Below, piece after piece: positions 1 through 7,088 of a stretch of DNA of 9,425 bases. The position numbers and the translations under genes were made by a program. Below the pieces are notes generated by a model. The model was not told the origin of the DNA, made no database searches, and saw nothing but the letters and a program-made list of their open reading frames with translations. Source of the stretch: Lysobacterales bacterium (GTDB lineage Bacteria; Pseudomonadota; Gammaproteobacteria; Xanthomonadales; Marinicellaceae); assembly GCA_026990095.1 (NCBI GenBank), contig JALSIL010000542.1, forward strand, positions 1 to 9,425, written 5' to 3'. Each line of letters opens with the position of its first letter. Within the stretch, counting starts at the first letter, position 1.

Positions 1-20
1 CTTCCATTATAAACACAAAT

Positions 21-1046
21 CTATCCATTTTCCAATAACTGACGTAAATCTATGATGCCTGCATTCGCTCTTGAGATATAAGATGCCATAACTAAGGAGT
101 GATTGGCAAAAAAACCAAAACCAGAGCCATTTAAAATCATCGGTGTCCAAATAGCTTCTTGAGTGGATTCCAATTCTCGAATAATTTGACGCAAACTAAT
201 CAAAGCATTTTTCTTTTCCAAAACGCCTTTAAAATCCACTTCCATTGCCCGCAAGAAGTGTATTAATGCCCATGTGGAGCCACGTGCTTCATAGAAATTA
301 TCATCAATTTTAAACCAACTGGTCTTTACTTTAAGCTCGCTTGGCTTATAGGTGGATTGTGTTGCTGCGGTATCACCACTCAAATCGGTATTAAGGCGTT
401 CTTTAGCCACGCTGGCACTTAGTTTTTGCGAAAGTCCGCCCAAACGACGCTCAACCAAAGTCAAATAAGTCACTAAATTATCGGCACGGGCATAAAATTG
501 TGCATCGGCATCATTATCATCGCTTAAACGCGTTAAATAATTGTGCAATGATTTTATAGCATCAGAGTACTGATCCTCAGTTCTTGGCATAAACCATGAA
601 TTATTATCATAATGAAAGTTTGGGTCAGATTTTTTTAAATCATCATCTTCCAAGGATTGCGATTGCGAACGACTAAAATCATTACGCAAAGTTCGTGCCA
701 AATCTCGAACTTGCACTAAAACCCCATACTCCCAATTAGGGATATTGTCCATAATTACTGATGGCGGCAATATGTCATTGGTTAAATAACCGCCTGGTTT
801 ATGCAATAAAACATCAGCCACCTCCAATAAAGTTGCCGTTGTGGTAAATCCTGTGACCATACGATGTCCATGCAAATCAGCACGTTGATTAGCCACTTTG
901 TTAACATCAAACAGTTCTGGTTCTCTATCAAAATAGAGCATTAAGGCAATATTGACTAAAACAAATAAAGCCAACAACCACTTTGTTAATTTTAATTTAT
1001 TTATTTTAGATTGTTGTTTGTTTACAGGGTAACGATTATCTGTCAT
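21..1046 (-). CDS. DUF2333 family membrane-anchored protein
   Basis: The 341-residue product looks like the DUF2333 family, recognised from its overall shape and the N-terminal pattern of a basic cytoplasmic tail, one membrane helix and an acidic REPELFDV stretch. Residues 1-22 are polar and rich in lysine. Residues about 23-39 (WLLALFVLVNIALMLYF) form the only clear membrane segment, so the remaining 300 residues are probably periplasmic and mostly helical. No catalytic motif is visible, and the family has no established function that I know of. The ATG is the first in the frame and has only a weak ribosome site (AAGAA) ahead of it. The gene is divergent from dinF across 74 bp, so the two may share a control region. 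The family call is from memory and is good but not certain; the coding call is firm. Confidence 0.8.
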   Translation of the reverse strand: MTDNRYPVNKQQSKINKLKLTKWLLALFVLVNIALMLYFDREPELFDVNKVANQRADLHGHRMVTGFTTTATLLEVADVLLHKPGGYLTNDILPPSVIMDNIPNWEYGVLVQVRDLARTLRNDFSRSQSQSLEDDDLKKSDPNFHYDNNSWFMPRTEDQYSDAIKSLHNYLTRLSDDNDADAQFYARADNLVTYLTLVERRLGGLSQKLSASVAKERLNTDLSGDTAATQSTYKPSELKVKTSWFKIDDNFYEARGSTWALIHFLRAMEVDFKGVLEKKNALISLRQIIRELESTQEAIWTPMILNGSGFGFFANHSLVMASYISRANAGIIDLRQLLENG

Positions 1047-1120
1047 GATTTGATTCTTTTTTAAATAATTTAATCATTTTATCAAAGCTTTGTCTTGATT
1101 TCATGTGCCATAAGTAAAGT

Positions 1121-2422
1121 ATGTATAAAAAAATATTTCAAATTGCCATTCCCATGATACTTTCAGCTATTAGCATTCCTATGCTTGGGATTGTTGATAC
1201 CGCCATACTTGGTCACCTCGATTCTCCCAAATACCTAGCGGCTATTAATATCGGTGCAACAATTTTTAATGTATTATTTTGGGGCTTTGGATTTCTAAAG
1301 ATGAGCACCACAGGTTTAATCGCTCAATCATTGGGTGAAAAAAATCAAGTAAAAATTAATTTACAACTGACACAGTCCGTACTTATCGCAATCCTCATCG
1401 CTTTGATTTTATTAATCTTGCAAAAATGGCTTGGCTATTATTCCATCAACTTTGCCTCTTCTAAAGGCATTATTGCCGACATGGCACACGAATATTTTAC
1501 GATTCGGATTTTTTCAGCTCCAGCCACCCTGCTTATCTATGTGTTTGTCGGGTATTTCTTAGCCATTCAAAAATCAAAAGTAGTTTTATGGATAATGCTT
1601 GTTAATCAAGTAGGCAATATGTTACTTGACTACCTGTTTGTTATGCAGTTCAATTATGGAATTGCAGGAGTAGCGTATGGTTCGCTAATTTCCGAGTACC
1701 TTGCCCTCATGGTTGGCTGTTATTATTTAATAAAGAGCAAATACAGACTTCCTAAATTACAACAACTTAAGAATTGGTTATCAAAAACAGACGAAATCAG
1801 TCATTTCTTTAGACTTAATCGCGATATATTCATCCGCACCCTATGCTTAATGGCTGTATTTGCACTCATGACAAAAGGCAGTGCACGCCTGGGTGAATTA
1901 TCATTGGCAGGCAATGCGGTATTATTAAATTTCTTTTACTTAATGTCTTATGCCCTTGATGGATTTGCTCATGCTGTAGAGTCCTTGTGTGGAGAGTATT
2001 ACGGGGCACGAGATAAAAACAAATTTAAAGCCATTATTCGCAGTGTTTTTATTATTTCCTTAGCAGTTGCTGCATTATTCAGTTTACTTTACTTATTTTT
2101 TGGTTCTCACCTAATAAATTTACTAACCTCAATTGACTCCGTTCAACTTTATGCCTATAAATATACCATTTGGTTAGTTCTGATTCCATTAATAGCCATG
2201 CCAAGCTTTGTGTATGATGGAGTATTTGTTGCCACAACTAATGCAAAAATTATGCGCAATTCTATGGTGATAGCGACAATTTTTTGTTATATTCCTTTGT
2301 GGTTTTTATTAAGAAAATTTGACAACCATGGTTTGTGGATGGCTTTTGTGGGGTTTTTTATTGTGCGTTCAACAACAATACATGTTTATTATAGGAAATG
2401 GATAAAACAATGGGGAAAATAA
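1121..2422 (+). CDS. dinF: MATE family efflux transporter, DinF type
   Basis: This 433-residue integral membrane protein has the length and 12-helix pattern of the MATE family, which exports cationic drugs and metabolites by proton or sodium antiport. It matches the DinF branch closely. Residues 24-35 read IVDTAILGHLDS, residues 58-69 read FLKMSTTGLIAQ, and further signatures include LNRDIFIRTL (near 225-240), YALDGFAHAVE and YGARD (residues 294-298). In Escherichia coli dinF lies beside lexA and is SOS-induced. Here there is no lexA neighbour, and I saw no LexA-type CTG-N10-CAG box in the 74 bp upstream, so SOS control is not supported. The start has only a weak Shine-Dalgarno (AAGTAAAGT). 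The 3' end overlaps the next gene, which points to one transcript and coupled translation. Substrate is unknown. Confidence 0.93.
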   Translation: MYKKIFQIAIPMILSAISIPMLGIVDTAILGHLDSPKYLAAINIGATIFNVLFWGFGFLKMSTTGLIAQSLGEKNQVKINLQLTQSVLIAILIALILLILQKWLGYYSINFASSKGIIADMAHEYFTIRIFSAPATLLIYVFVGYFLAIQKSKVVLWIMLVNQVGNMLLDYLFVMQFNYGIAGVAYGSLISEYLALMVGCYYLIKSKYRLPKLQQLKNWLSKTDEISHFFRLNRDIFIRTLCLMAVFALMTKGSARLGELSLAGNAVLLNFFYLMSYALDGFAHAVESLCGEYYGARDKNKFKAIIRSVFIISLAVAALFSLLYLFFGSHLINLLTSIDSVQLYAYKYTIWLVLIPLIAMPSFVYDGVFVATTNAKIMRNSMVIATIFCYIPLWFLLRKFDNHGLWMAFVGFFIVRSTTIHVYYRKWIKQWGK

Positions 2423-4620
2423 CTGCTTTTTTAATCGCAGTATTAATCTTTACAACCTTCAATGCTGGAGCTTATAACAACAACCGCCCAAAAATCGGTC
2501 TTGTGTTATCAGGTGGTGGTGCACGAGGGCTTGCACACATTGGCGTATTGCGAGCATTGGAAGAAAAAAGGATTCCCATTGACTATATTGCAGGCACTTC
2601 GATTGGTAGTATCGTTGGGGGACTTTATGCAACAGGCATGAGTACGGATGACCTTGAATGGGTGGTTAAATCCATTGATTGGGATCGCGTTTTTCGCCCA
2701 ACAACTGATAGAGTAAAACAAAGCTACAGTGCCAAACAAGCCGACAAAGACTATTTTGTCGACTTAGAGTTTGGTTTATCTAAAACAGGTCCTAGCAGTG
2801 GCAAAGGCTTTGCGGGTGGACAACAAATCATGCTTGAGTTGCAACGCATTGTTGGCTCTATCAAAACGCAAAATTTTGATAAATTCCCCATTCCATTTCG
2901 TGCAATTGCCACGGATTTAAATGCTGCCGAACCTTATGTCATTGATCACGGTGATTTAGCCATGGCAATGCGAGCATCAATGGCAATTCCTTTAGTCTTT
3001 GGGCCAGTAAAACACCAGGGTCGTTTTTTAGCTGATGGAGGGATATTAAACAACCTTCCCGTTGATGTCGCCAAACAAATGGGAGCAGATATTGTCATTG
3101 CTGTCAATATTTCATCACCACTTAATAAAATTGATGAAAATTCCTCGGTAATTTCTGTTTCTTATCAAAGTGTTGATGTCGCCTTGGTACAAAATACCAT
3201 CCAATCCTTAGGATTAGCCGATATTGTGATTGCTCCCATATTAAAAGATTTAAGTGCGAGCGACTTTGATAAATATCCTGAATTTATTGAAGCAGGAATA
3301 AAAAGCGTCAAAGCCAAATCATTAGTCCTTGATCATTTAAGCTTAAATGAGAACGACTATTTAACTAGCTTAGATAGCCGCAGAATACTAATACAGGACA
3401 TCCCAAAGAAAATTGAATTTGTTCACTTTACTGGCAATAAACGAACTTCTGTTGAAAGACTGAGGCATAAATCAAAAATACTGCTTAACAAACCTTTCGT
3501 TGTGGCAGAAATTCAAGATTTAGCCGATGATCTTGCCGTAGACAATGACATTTTGACCGTGACTTACAAAGTGGTAACCAATGATAAAAACCAACAAGGA
3601 ATAGAATTCACTATTCAAGAGAAAAATTGGGGACCTGATTATTTAAAATTTGGTTTAAAAGTTGCTGATGATTTTGATTCCAATACTCGAATATCTTTGT
3701 TAGCACGACACCACAGATACAATATTAATCGCAAGGGTGCCGAGTGGATAAATGATTTTAGCGTAGGGGCTGTTTTACAGTGGCAGTCTGAGCTTAATCA
3801 GCCTCTGGATTTTGCTGATAAATATTTTTTAAGTGCAAATCTTCTTATGTCAAAGGACAGCCGTCGTTTTTTTGGAAACATCTTCAACCCTTCTTTAGTT
3901 GGACAAAATATTGCAGACGAATTTAATATTAAACCAACAGGCGAATATGACATTAAAGATTTTGCCTTTGGCATTGATGCAGGGGTTAACCTAACAGCCA
4001 ACAGTGAACTAAGGGCAGGTGTCTGGTTTATGGATCAAAATGTCGTTCCCGTTATTAACCGCTCAGAATTCGATACAGCAATTGATCGCTCAACGGGGTT
4101 TAAAATTCGTTATGGCTTAGACACCCTGAACAAACCCATTTATGCACGTTCTGGCATAGATTTAACAACAGAAGTTGCTCTATTTGATAATATTCAGTGG
4201 TTTAATTTCGATATCTTTCAGCGTTTTCCCGTTTCAGAAAACACTGCATTTCATCTTGGTTTCCAAGGTGATTTTGTTAACAATGCAGAGGATGGAGAGG
4301 TTTTATTTGCTTACGGCGGCTTAGATAATTTTGCGGGTTATCCACAACACTCTCTGCTTGGACTTAACGCTATTGTCATGGAATTTGGAGCATTTACTGA
4401 TTTAGAACAGATAAATTTGCCTATATTTGGTTCACCAAAGTTCATTATTAAAGGTCATTTTGGCAACGTCTGGCAGCACCATATTAAATTTGAAGATATG
4501 CTCTATGGTTATTCTGCGGGCATTTCAGTCGATGTTGTCAACACCGTTTTATTCTTAGGAACTGGATATTCAAACAACGGGGATTTTAGATTTTATTTAC
4601 GGCTTGGTACGGGCTTTTAA
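2398..4620 (+). CDS. Patatin-like phospholipase with POTRA and outer-membrane barrel (PlpD-like, type Vd secretion)
   Basis: The 740-residue protein has the layout of type Vd autotransporters such as Pseudomonas PlpD. There is a signal peptide (about residues 5-25), then a patatin domain (about 31-230). Next comes a short linker, one POTRA-like domain (about 338-405, beginning KIEFVHFTGNKRTS) and a C-terminal 16-strand-type barrel (about 410-740) that ends in phenylalanine. Catalytic features are intact: the oxyanion loop SGGGARG (38-44), the nucleophile in GTSIG (Ser68) and the dyad partner in DGG (Asp213). The family hydrolyses acyl chains of phospholipids, and the barrel carries the lipase domain to or through the outer membrane. 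Two in-frame starts exist, ATG 2398 and ATG 2410. The AGGA at 2393-2396 nearly abuts the first and is 13 nt from the second; a 2410 start gives a cleaner signal peptide (MGKITAFLIAV). Both overlap dinF. Confidence 0.93.
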   Translation: MDKTMGKITAFLIAVLIFTTFNAGAYNNNRPKIGLVLSGGGARGLAHIGVLRALEEKRIPIDYIAGTSIGSIVGGLYATGMSTDDLEWVVKSIDWDRVFRPTTDRVKQSYSAKQADKDYFVDLEFGLSKTGPSSGKGFAGGQQIMLELQRIVGSIKTQNFDKFPIPFRAIATDLNAAEPYVIDHGDLAMAMRASMAIPLVFGPVKHQGRFLADGGILNNLPVDVAKQMGADIVIAVNISSPLNKIDENSSVISVSYQSVDVALVQNTIQSLGLADIVIAPILKDLSASDFDKYPEFIEAGIKSVKAKSLVLDHLSLNENDYLTSLDSRRILIQDIPKKIEFVHFTGNKRTSVERLRHKSKILLNKPFVVAEIQDLADDLAVDNDILTVTYKVVTNDKNQQGIEFTIQEKNWGPDYLKFGLKVADDFDSNTRISLLARHHRYNINRKGAEWINDFSVGAVLQWQSELNQPLDFADKYFLSANLLMSKDSRRFFGNIFNPSLVGQNIADEFNIKPTGEYDIKDFAFGIDAGVNLTANSELRAGVWFMDQNVVPVINRSEFDTAIDRSTGFKIRYGLDTLNKPIYARSGIDLTTEVALFDNIQWFNFDIFQRFPVSENTAFHLGFQGDFVNNAEDGEVLFAYGGLDNFAGYPQHSLLGLNAIVMEFGAFTDLEQINLPIFGSPKFIIKGHFGNVWQHHIKFEDMLYGYSAGISVDVVNTVLFLGTGYSNNGDFRFYLRLGTGF

Positions 4621-4625
4621 AATCT

Positions 4626-5108
4626 ATGCTTAATTTAACTTCTTATCCACTGTCACTTCAAGTGTTAATGCATACTGACGGCACAGTGACGGATTTAATT
4701 GAACTGCTTGCTCATGAAAAACTCACAGTTATTAAATTACATGAAAATATAACCAAAGACTCTTCTTTATTGGTAAGAAGAATTTATCTTCAAGGAATGA
4801 AAAGTAAAATTAATTGGCTATGTGCAGAATCAAAAATCTATTTGAATAATTTAGAAGACAATTTTGTCAAAGACTTGACTCACCACAGTATCCCAATTGG
4901 AACACTATGGACCAAATATAAAATGGAAACCTACAAAAAAATTACTGAAAAAAAGGAAGAGTTATCCATTGATAGTGTACAAACAGGATACAAAAAAGGT
5001 GAAAAACTGTTATCCCGAACCTATGAAGTATTCAACAATCAAAAACTCATTATGGAAATTACCGAACGTTTTCCTGTATCTCATTTTACTAATACTCAGA
5101 TATTTTAA
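4626..5108 (+). CDS. ubiC: UbiC-like chorismate pyruvate-lyase
   Basis: This 160-residue protein has the size and residue order of chorismate lyase, which cuts chorismate to 4-hydroxybenzoate and pyruvate, the first committed step of ubiquinone synthesis. Alignment by eye to the Escherichia coli enzyme matches LLVRRIYLQG to the LREISL region (Arg51 in place of catalytic Arg76), NWLCAES to its WLAGRT segment, IPIGTLW to the TPLGRYLF loop, and ITERFP to the LTELFLP segment (Glu147 in place of Glu155). The E. coli Gly90-Arg91 pair becomes Ala67-Glu68 here, so the active-site wall differs. It starts 5 bp after the patatin stop without a visible Shine-Dalgarno, so translation is probably coupled. 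The stop codon lies inside the terminator stem. An alternative is a chorismate-lyase-fold relative with another substrate. No ubiA follows, unlike the common ubiCA pair. Confidence 0.72.
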   Translation: MLNLTSYPLSLQVLMHTDGTVTDLIELLAHEKLTVIKLHENITKDSSLLVRRIYLQGMKSKINWLCAESKIYLNNLEDNFVKDLTHHSIPIGTLWTKYKMETYKKITEKKEELSIDSVQTGYKKGEKLLSRTYEVFNNQKLIMEITERFPVSHFTNTQIF

Positions 5109-5151
5109 AGATAAAAAAACCTGCGTAGTGCAGGTTTTTTTATCTTTAAAA
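5103..5151. terminator. Strong bidirectional intrinsic terminator
   Basis: A perfect 22-bp inverted repeat (5103-5124 against 5130-5151) has a 5-nt loop, GTAGT. The core is CCTGC/GCAGG, flanked by seven A residues on the left arm and seven T residues on the right, so it reads as a terminator from either strand. The stop codon of the ubiC-like gene (5106-5108) is part of the left arm. It ends the dinF-patatin-ubiC transcript and backs up termination of the ompA-like gene. Confidence 0.92.
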
Positions 5152-5154
5152 GAA

Positions 5155-5189
5155 TATTAACCCTGCGGCATAATACCGCAGGGTTAATA
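5155..5189 (-). terminator. Hairpin terminator of the ompA-like gene
   Basis: A perfect 14-bp inverted repeat (5155-5168 against 5176-5189) has a 7-nt loop and a GC-rich CCCTGCGG/CCGCAGGG core. It begins 5 bp beyond the ompA-like stop codon. On the minus strand the core is followed by TTAATATTCTTTT, an imperfect T tract, so termination here fits that strand. The stronger hairpin lies directly behind it. Confidence 0.78.
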
Positions 5190-5194
5190 ATGAC

Positions 5195-6343
5195 TTATTT
5201 AACGATAAGTTCAGTTCTCCTGTTTCGTGCACGACCTTCAGCAGTATCATTAGTTGCAATGGGCAGTGACTCACCATAACCTTTCCAAGTCATGCGATCA
5301 GCACTAATGCCGTGAGCGGTTAAATAATCATACACAACCTTAGCACGTCTTTCTGACAAGGCCTGATTGTACGCATCAGATGCACGTGAATCCGTATGTC
5401 CTGCAACTTCAACCATAATCGTACCATGATCACCTAATGTCTTAACAGCAGCATTTAAGATTGCAATTGACTCAGGCTTTAAGGTTGACTTATCTGTGTC
5501 AAAATGAACACCTTGAAGTTCGATAACAACTTTAACTTCACAGCCATCCTTACCAACAACGGCACCCGCTTTAGAATTTGGACACACATCTTTAGAGTTA
5601 GCAACACCATCTCTATCATCATCACCATCGACTACAACCACACAACCAGTAGAATCAACTTTAGCACCTGCTGCTGAGTTAGGGCATCGATCATTCTGAT
5701 CACTAACACCATCATTGTCACTGTCCAGTGCTGGTGCTTGTTCCACGAGCTTTGTTACTGTTGATTGTTGAGAAGCTTCACCAAATGCAACGGTTAAACC
5801 TGTATTAAACATATAATTCCCAAAGGTATTTTGACCTGATGCCAAATCATCTGAGTTTTCTAACTGGTATCTTAGCTCTGTTCTCAATTTAACTCTATCA
5901 GTTAATTCCTTAGACATACCTGCAGCTAAGTTTAAAACTGCATCGGTTCCTGCAGATGTTAAACCTTGGTGTATTTGAGCATCTGTAGCCAAGCCTTTAT
6001 GCTTCATTGCTCCCACACCTAAACCCAAATAAGGTAAAAACCCAGAGGCTTCGGCAAAATGATAACGTCCCATTAGACCAATAGTTTTTTGAGACAATTG
6101 ACCAGCTCCTCCAATTTTATCAAAGCTTGCTTGATCGATTTCTAAATCCATTGAAATTCTGTCTGTAACAAATTTGCCAAAAGAAAGACCTAATGCCAAA
6201 GCCGAAGAAACATTTTTGTCACTATCTGGCTTAACAAAACTTACATTTGGTGTGATATACCACCGGTCATCAAAATTGGTATCCTCTGCTAAAACAGAAC
6301 CTGTAGCCAATGCTAAACTTATTCCTATTACTAACTTTTTCAT
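5195..6343 (-). CDS. OmpA-family outer membrane protein with TSP3-type repeats
   Basis: This 382-residue porin-like protein has three parts. A signal peptide is cut after VLA (residue 19). An eight-strand-type barrel fills about residues 22-190. The linker (207-268) holds two aspartate-rich thrombospondin type 3 repeats, DSDNDGVSDQNDRCP and DGDDDRDGVANSKDVCP, each followed by a second cysteine; such repeats bind calcium in other proteins. The OmpA C-terminal domain (about 275-382) carries GHTDSR and NQALSERRAKVV. Asp318 and Arg333 sit at the spacing of the peptidoglycan (diaminopimelate) contact residues of known OmpA domains. Its role is to tie the outer membrane to the cell wall and it may form a small pore. 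A good ribosome site (GGAG, complement of 6351-6355) precedes the start. It is monocistronic, with its own promoter and terminator. Confidence 0.95.
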   Translation of the reverse strand: MKKLVIGISLALATGSVLAEDTNFDDRWYITPNVSFVKPDSDKNVSSALALGLSFGKFVTDRISMDLEIDQASFDKIGGAGQLSQKTIGLMGRYHFAEASGFLPYLGLGVGAMKHKGLATDAQIHQGLTSAGTDAVLNLAAGMSKELTDRVKLRTELRYQLENSDDLASGQNTFGNYMFNTGLTVAFGEASQQSTVTKLVEQAPALDSDNDGVSDQNDRCPNSAAGAKVDSTGCVVVVDGDDDRDGVANSKDVCPNSKAGAVVGKDGCEVKVVIELQGVHFDTDKSTLKPESIAILNAAVKTLGDHGTIMVEVAGHTDSRASDAYNQALSERRAKVVYDYLTAHGISADRMTWKGYGESLPIATNDTAEGRARNRRTELIVK

Positions 6344-6386
6344 ATCTTCATCTCCAAAATTAAAATATCTATATATAATTGCGTAG

Positions 6387-6392
6387 ATTGTA
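6387..6392 (-). promoter_or_regulatory. Probable extended -10 promoter of the ompA-like gene
   Basis: On the minus strand the sequence reads TGGTACAAT, an extended -10 element (TGn followed by TACAAT, one base from consensus). The matching -35 position (TATTAC, 17-bp spacer) is poor, as is usual for extended -10 promoters. A transcript starting near 6380 would have a leader of about 36 nt holding the GGAGA ribosome site (6351-6355). Confidence 0.55.
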
Positions 6393-6478
6393 CCATAATT
6401 GTTTAAAAAGTAATAAAAGCTCGAGCAATTCTTATAAATGTATACATGATTTCATACAAATTAGAATAAAATACCACG

Positions 6479-7084
6479 ATGACACAAATTAAAAACAGAT
6501 TCCGAGGCTTTCTGCCAGTAGTAGTTGATGTTGAAACTGGCGGCTTCAACTCTCAAACCGATGCATTACTCGAAATTGCAGCCGTAATCATCAAACAAAA
6601 AGAAACAGGTGAATTATTTTTTGATGATGTGACTACAGCCTATGTCAAGCCCTTTGAGGGCTCAAATATTGACCCTAAATCTTTAGAGGTTACAGGCATT
6701 GATTTGGACCACCCACTTCGTTTGGCGATGAACGAAACTGCTGCTCTTGGAAAAATATTCACTCCAATCCGCAAAGCCATAAAAGAAGCAGGATGCAACC
6801 GTGCCATCTTAGTTGGTCACAATGCACATTTTGACTTGGGATTTGTCAATGCTGCAGTGGAACGCACTGGCATAAAACGTAATCCCTTCCACCCTTTTAG
6901 CTGCTTAGATACCGTGACCTTATCAGCTTTAGCCTATGGTCAAACAGTATTAGCCCGAGCAATAGCTGAGGCAAAAATAGAATGGGATAAATCCCGAGCC
7001 CACTCAGCTATGTACGATACTGAAAAAACAGCTGAATTGTTTTGTAAAATTCACAATTTATGGTTGGAACTTACGCAAAAATAG
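6479..7084 (+). CDS. rnt: Ribonuclease T
   Basis: The 201-residue protein is a DEDDh exonuclease that follows Escherichia coli RNase T from end to end with an offset of six residues. RNase T trims the 3' ends of tRNA, 5S and 23S rRNA and turns over the tRNA CCA end. All catalytic residues are present: Asp17 and Glu19 (VVDVETGG), Asp119 (GHNAHFD), His175 and Asp180 (AHSAMYDTE). Conserved blocks include NRFRGF, TDALLEIAA, GCNRAILV and KRNPFHPF. The start is the first ATG and suits the family N-terminus, but no Shine-Dalgarno precedes it: the ten bases before ATG read AATACCACG. A TAGAAT at 6462-6467 could be a -10 element, giving a leader of about five nucleotides, so a nearly leaderless message is possible. 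Confidence 0.97.
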   Translation: MTQIKNRFRGFLPVVVDVETGGFNSQTDALLEIAAVIIKQKETGELFFDDVTTAYVKPFEGSNIDPKSLEVTGIDLDHPLRLAMNETAALGKIFTPIRKAIKEAGCNRAILVGHNAHFDLGFVNAAVERTGIKRNPFHPFSCLDTVTLSALAYGQTVLARAIAEAKIEWDKSRAHSAMYDTEKTAELFCKIHNLWLELTQK

Positions 7085-7088
7085 CACC

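Noticed and set aside
1047..1120. Promoters between the divergent DUF2333 and dinF genes
   Set aside because: Promoters must be near here, but the AT-rich 74 bp offers several weak -10/-35 pairs on each strand and none stands out.
1121..2422. SOS (LexA) control of dinF
   Set aside because: No CTG-N10-CAG type operator was seen upstream and lexA is not adjacent.
2509..2739. Minus-strand open frame inside the patatin gene
   Set aside because: It is a shadow of the patatin coding sequence, lies opposite its catalytic motifs and has no ribosome site or family resemblance.
4897..5160. 87-codon plus-strand open frame overlapping the ubiC-like gene
   Set aside because: It shares most of its length with the ubiC-like gene in another frame and runs through the terminator hairpin; composition is not protein-like.
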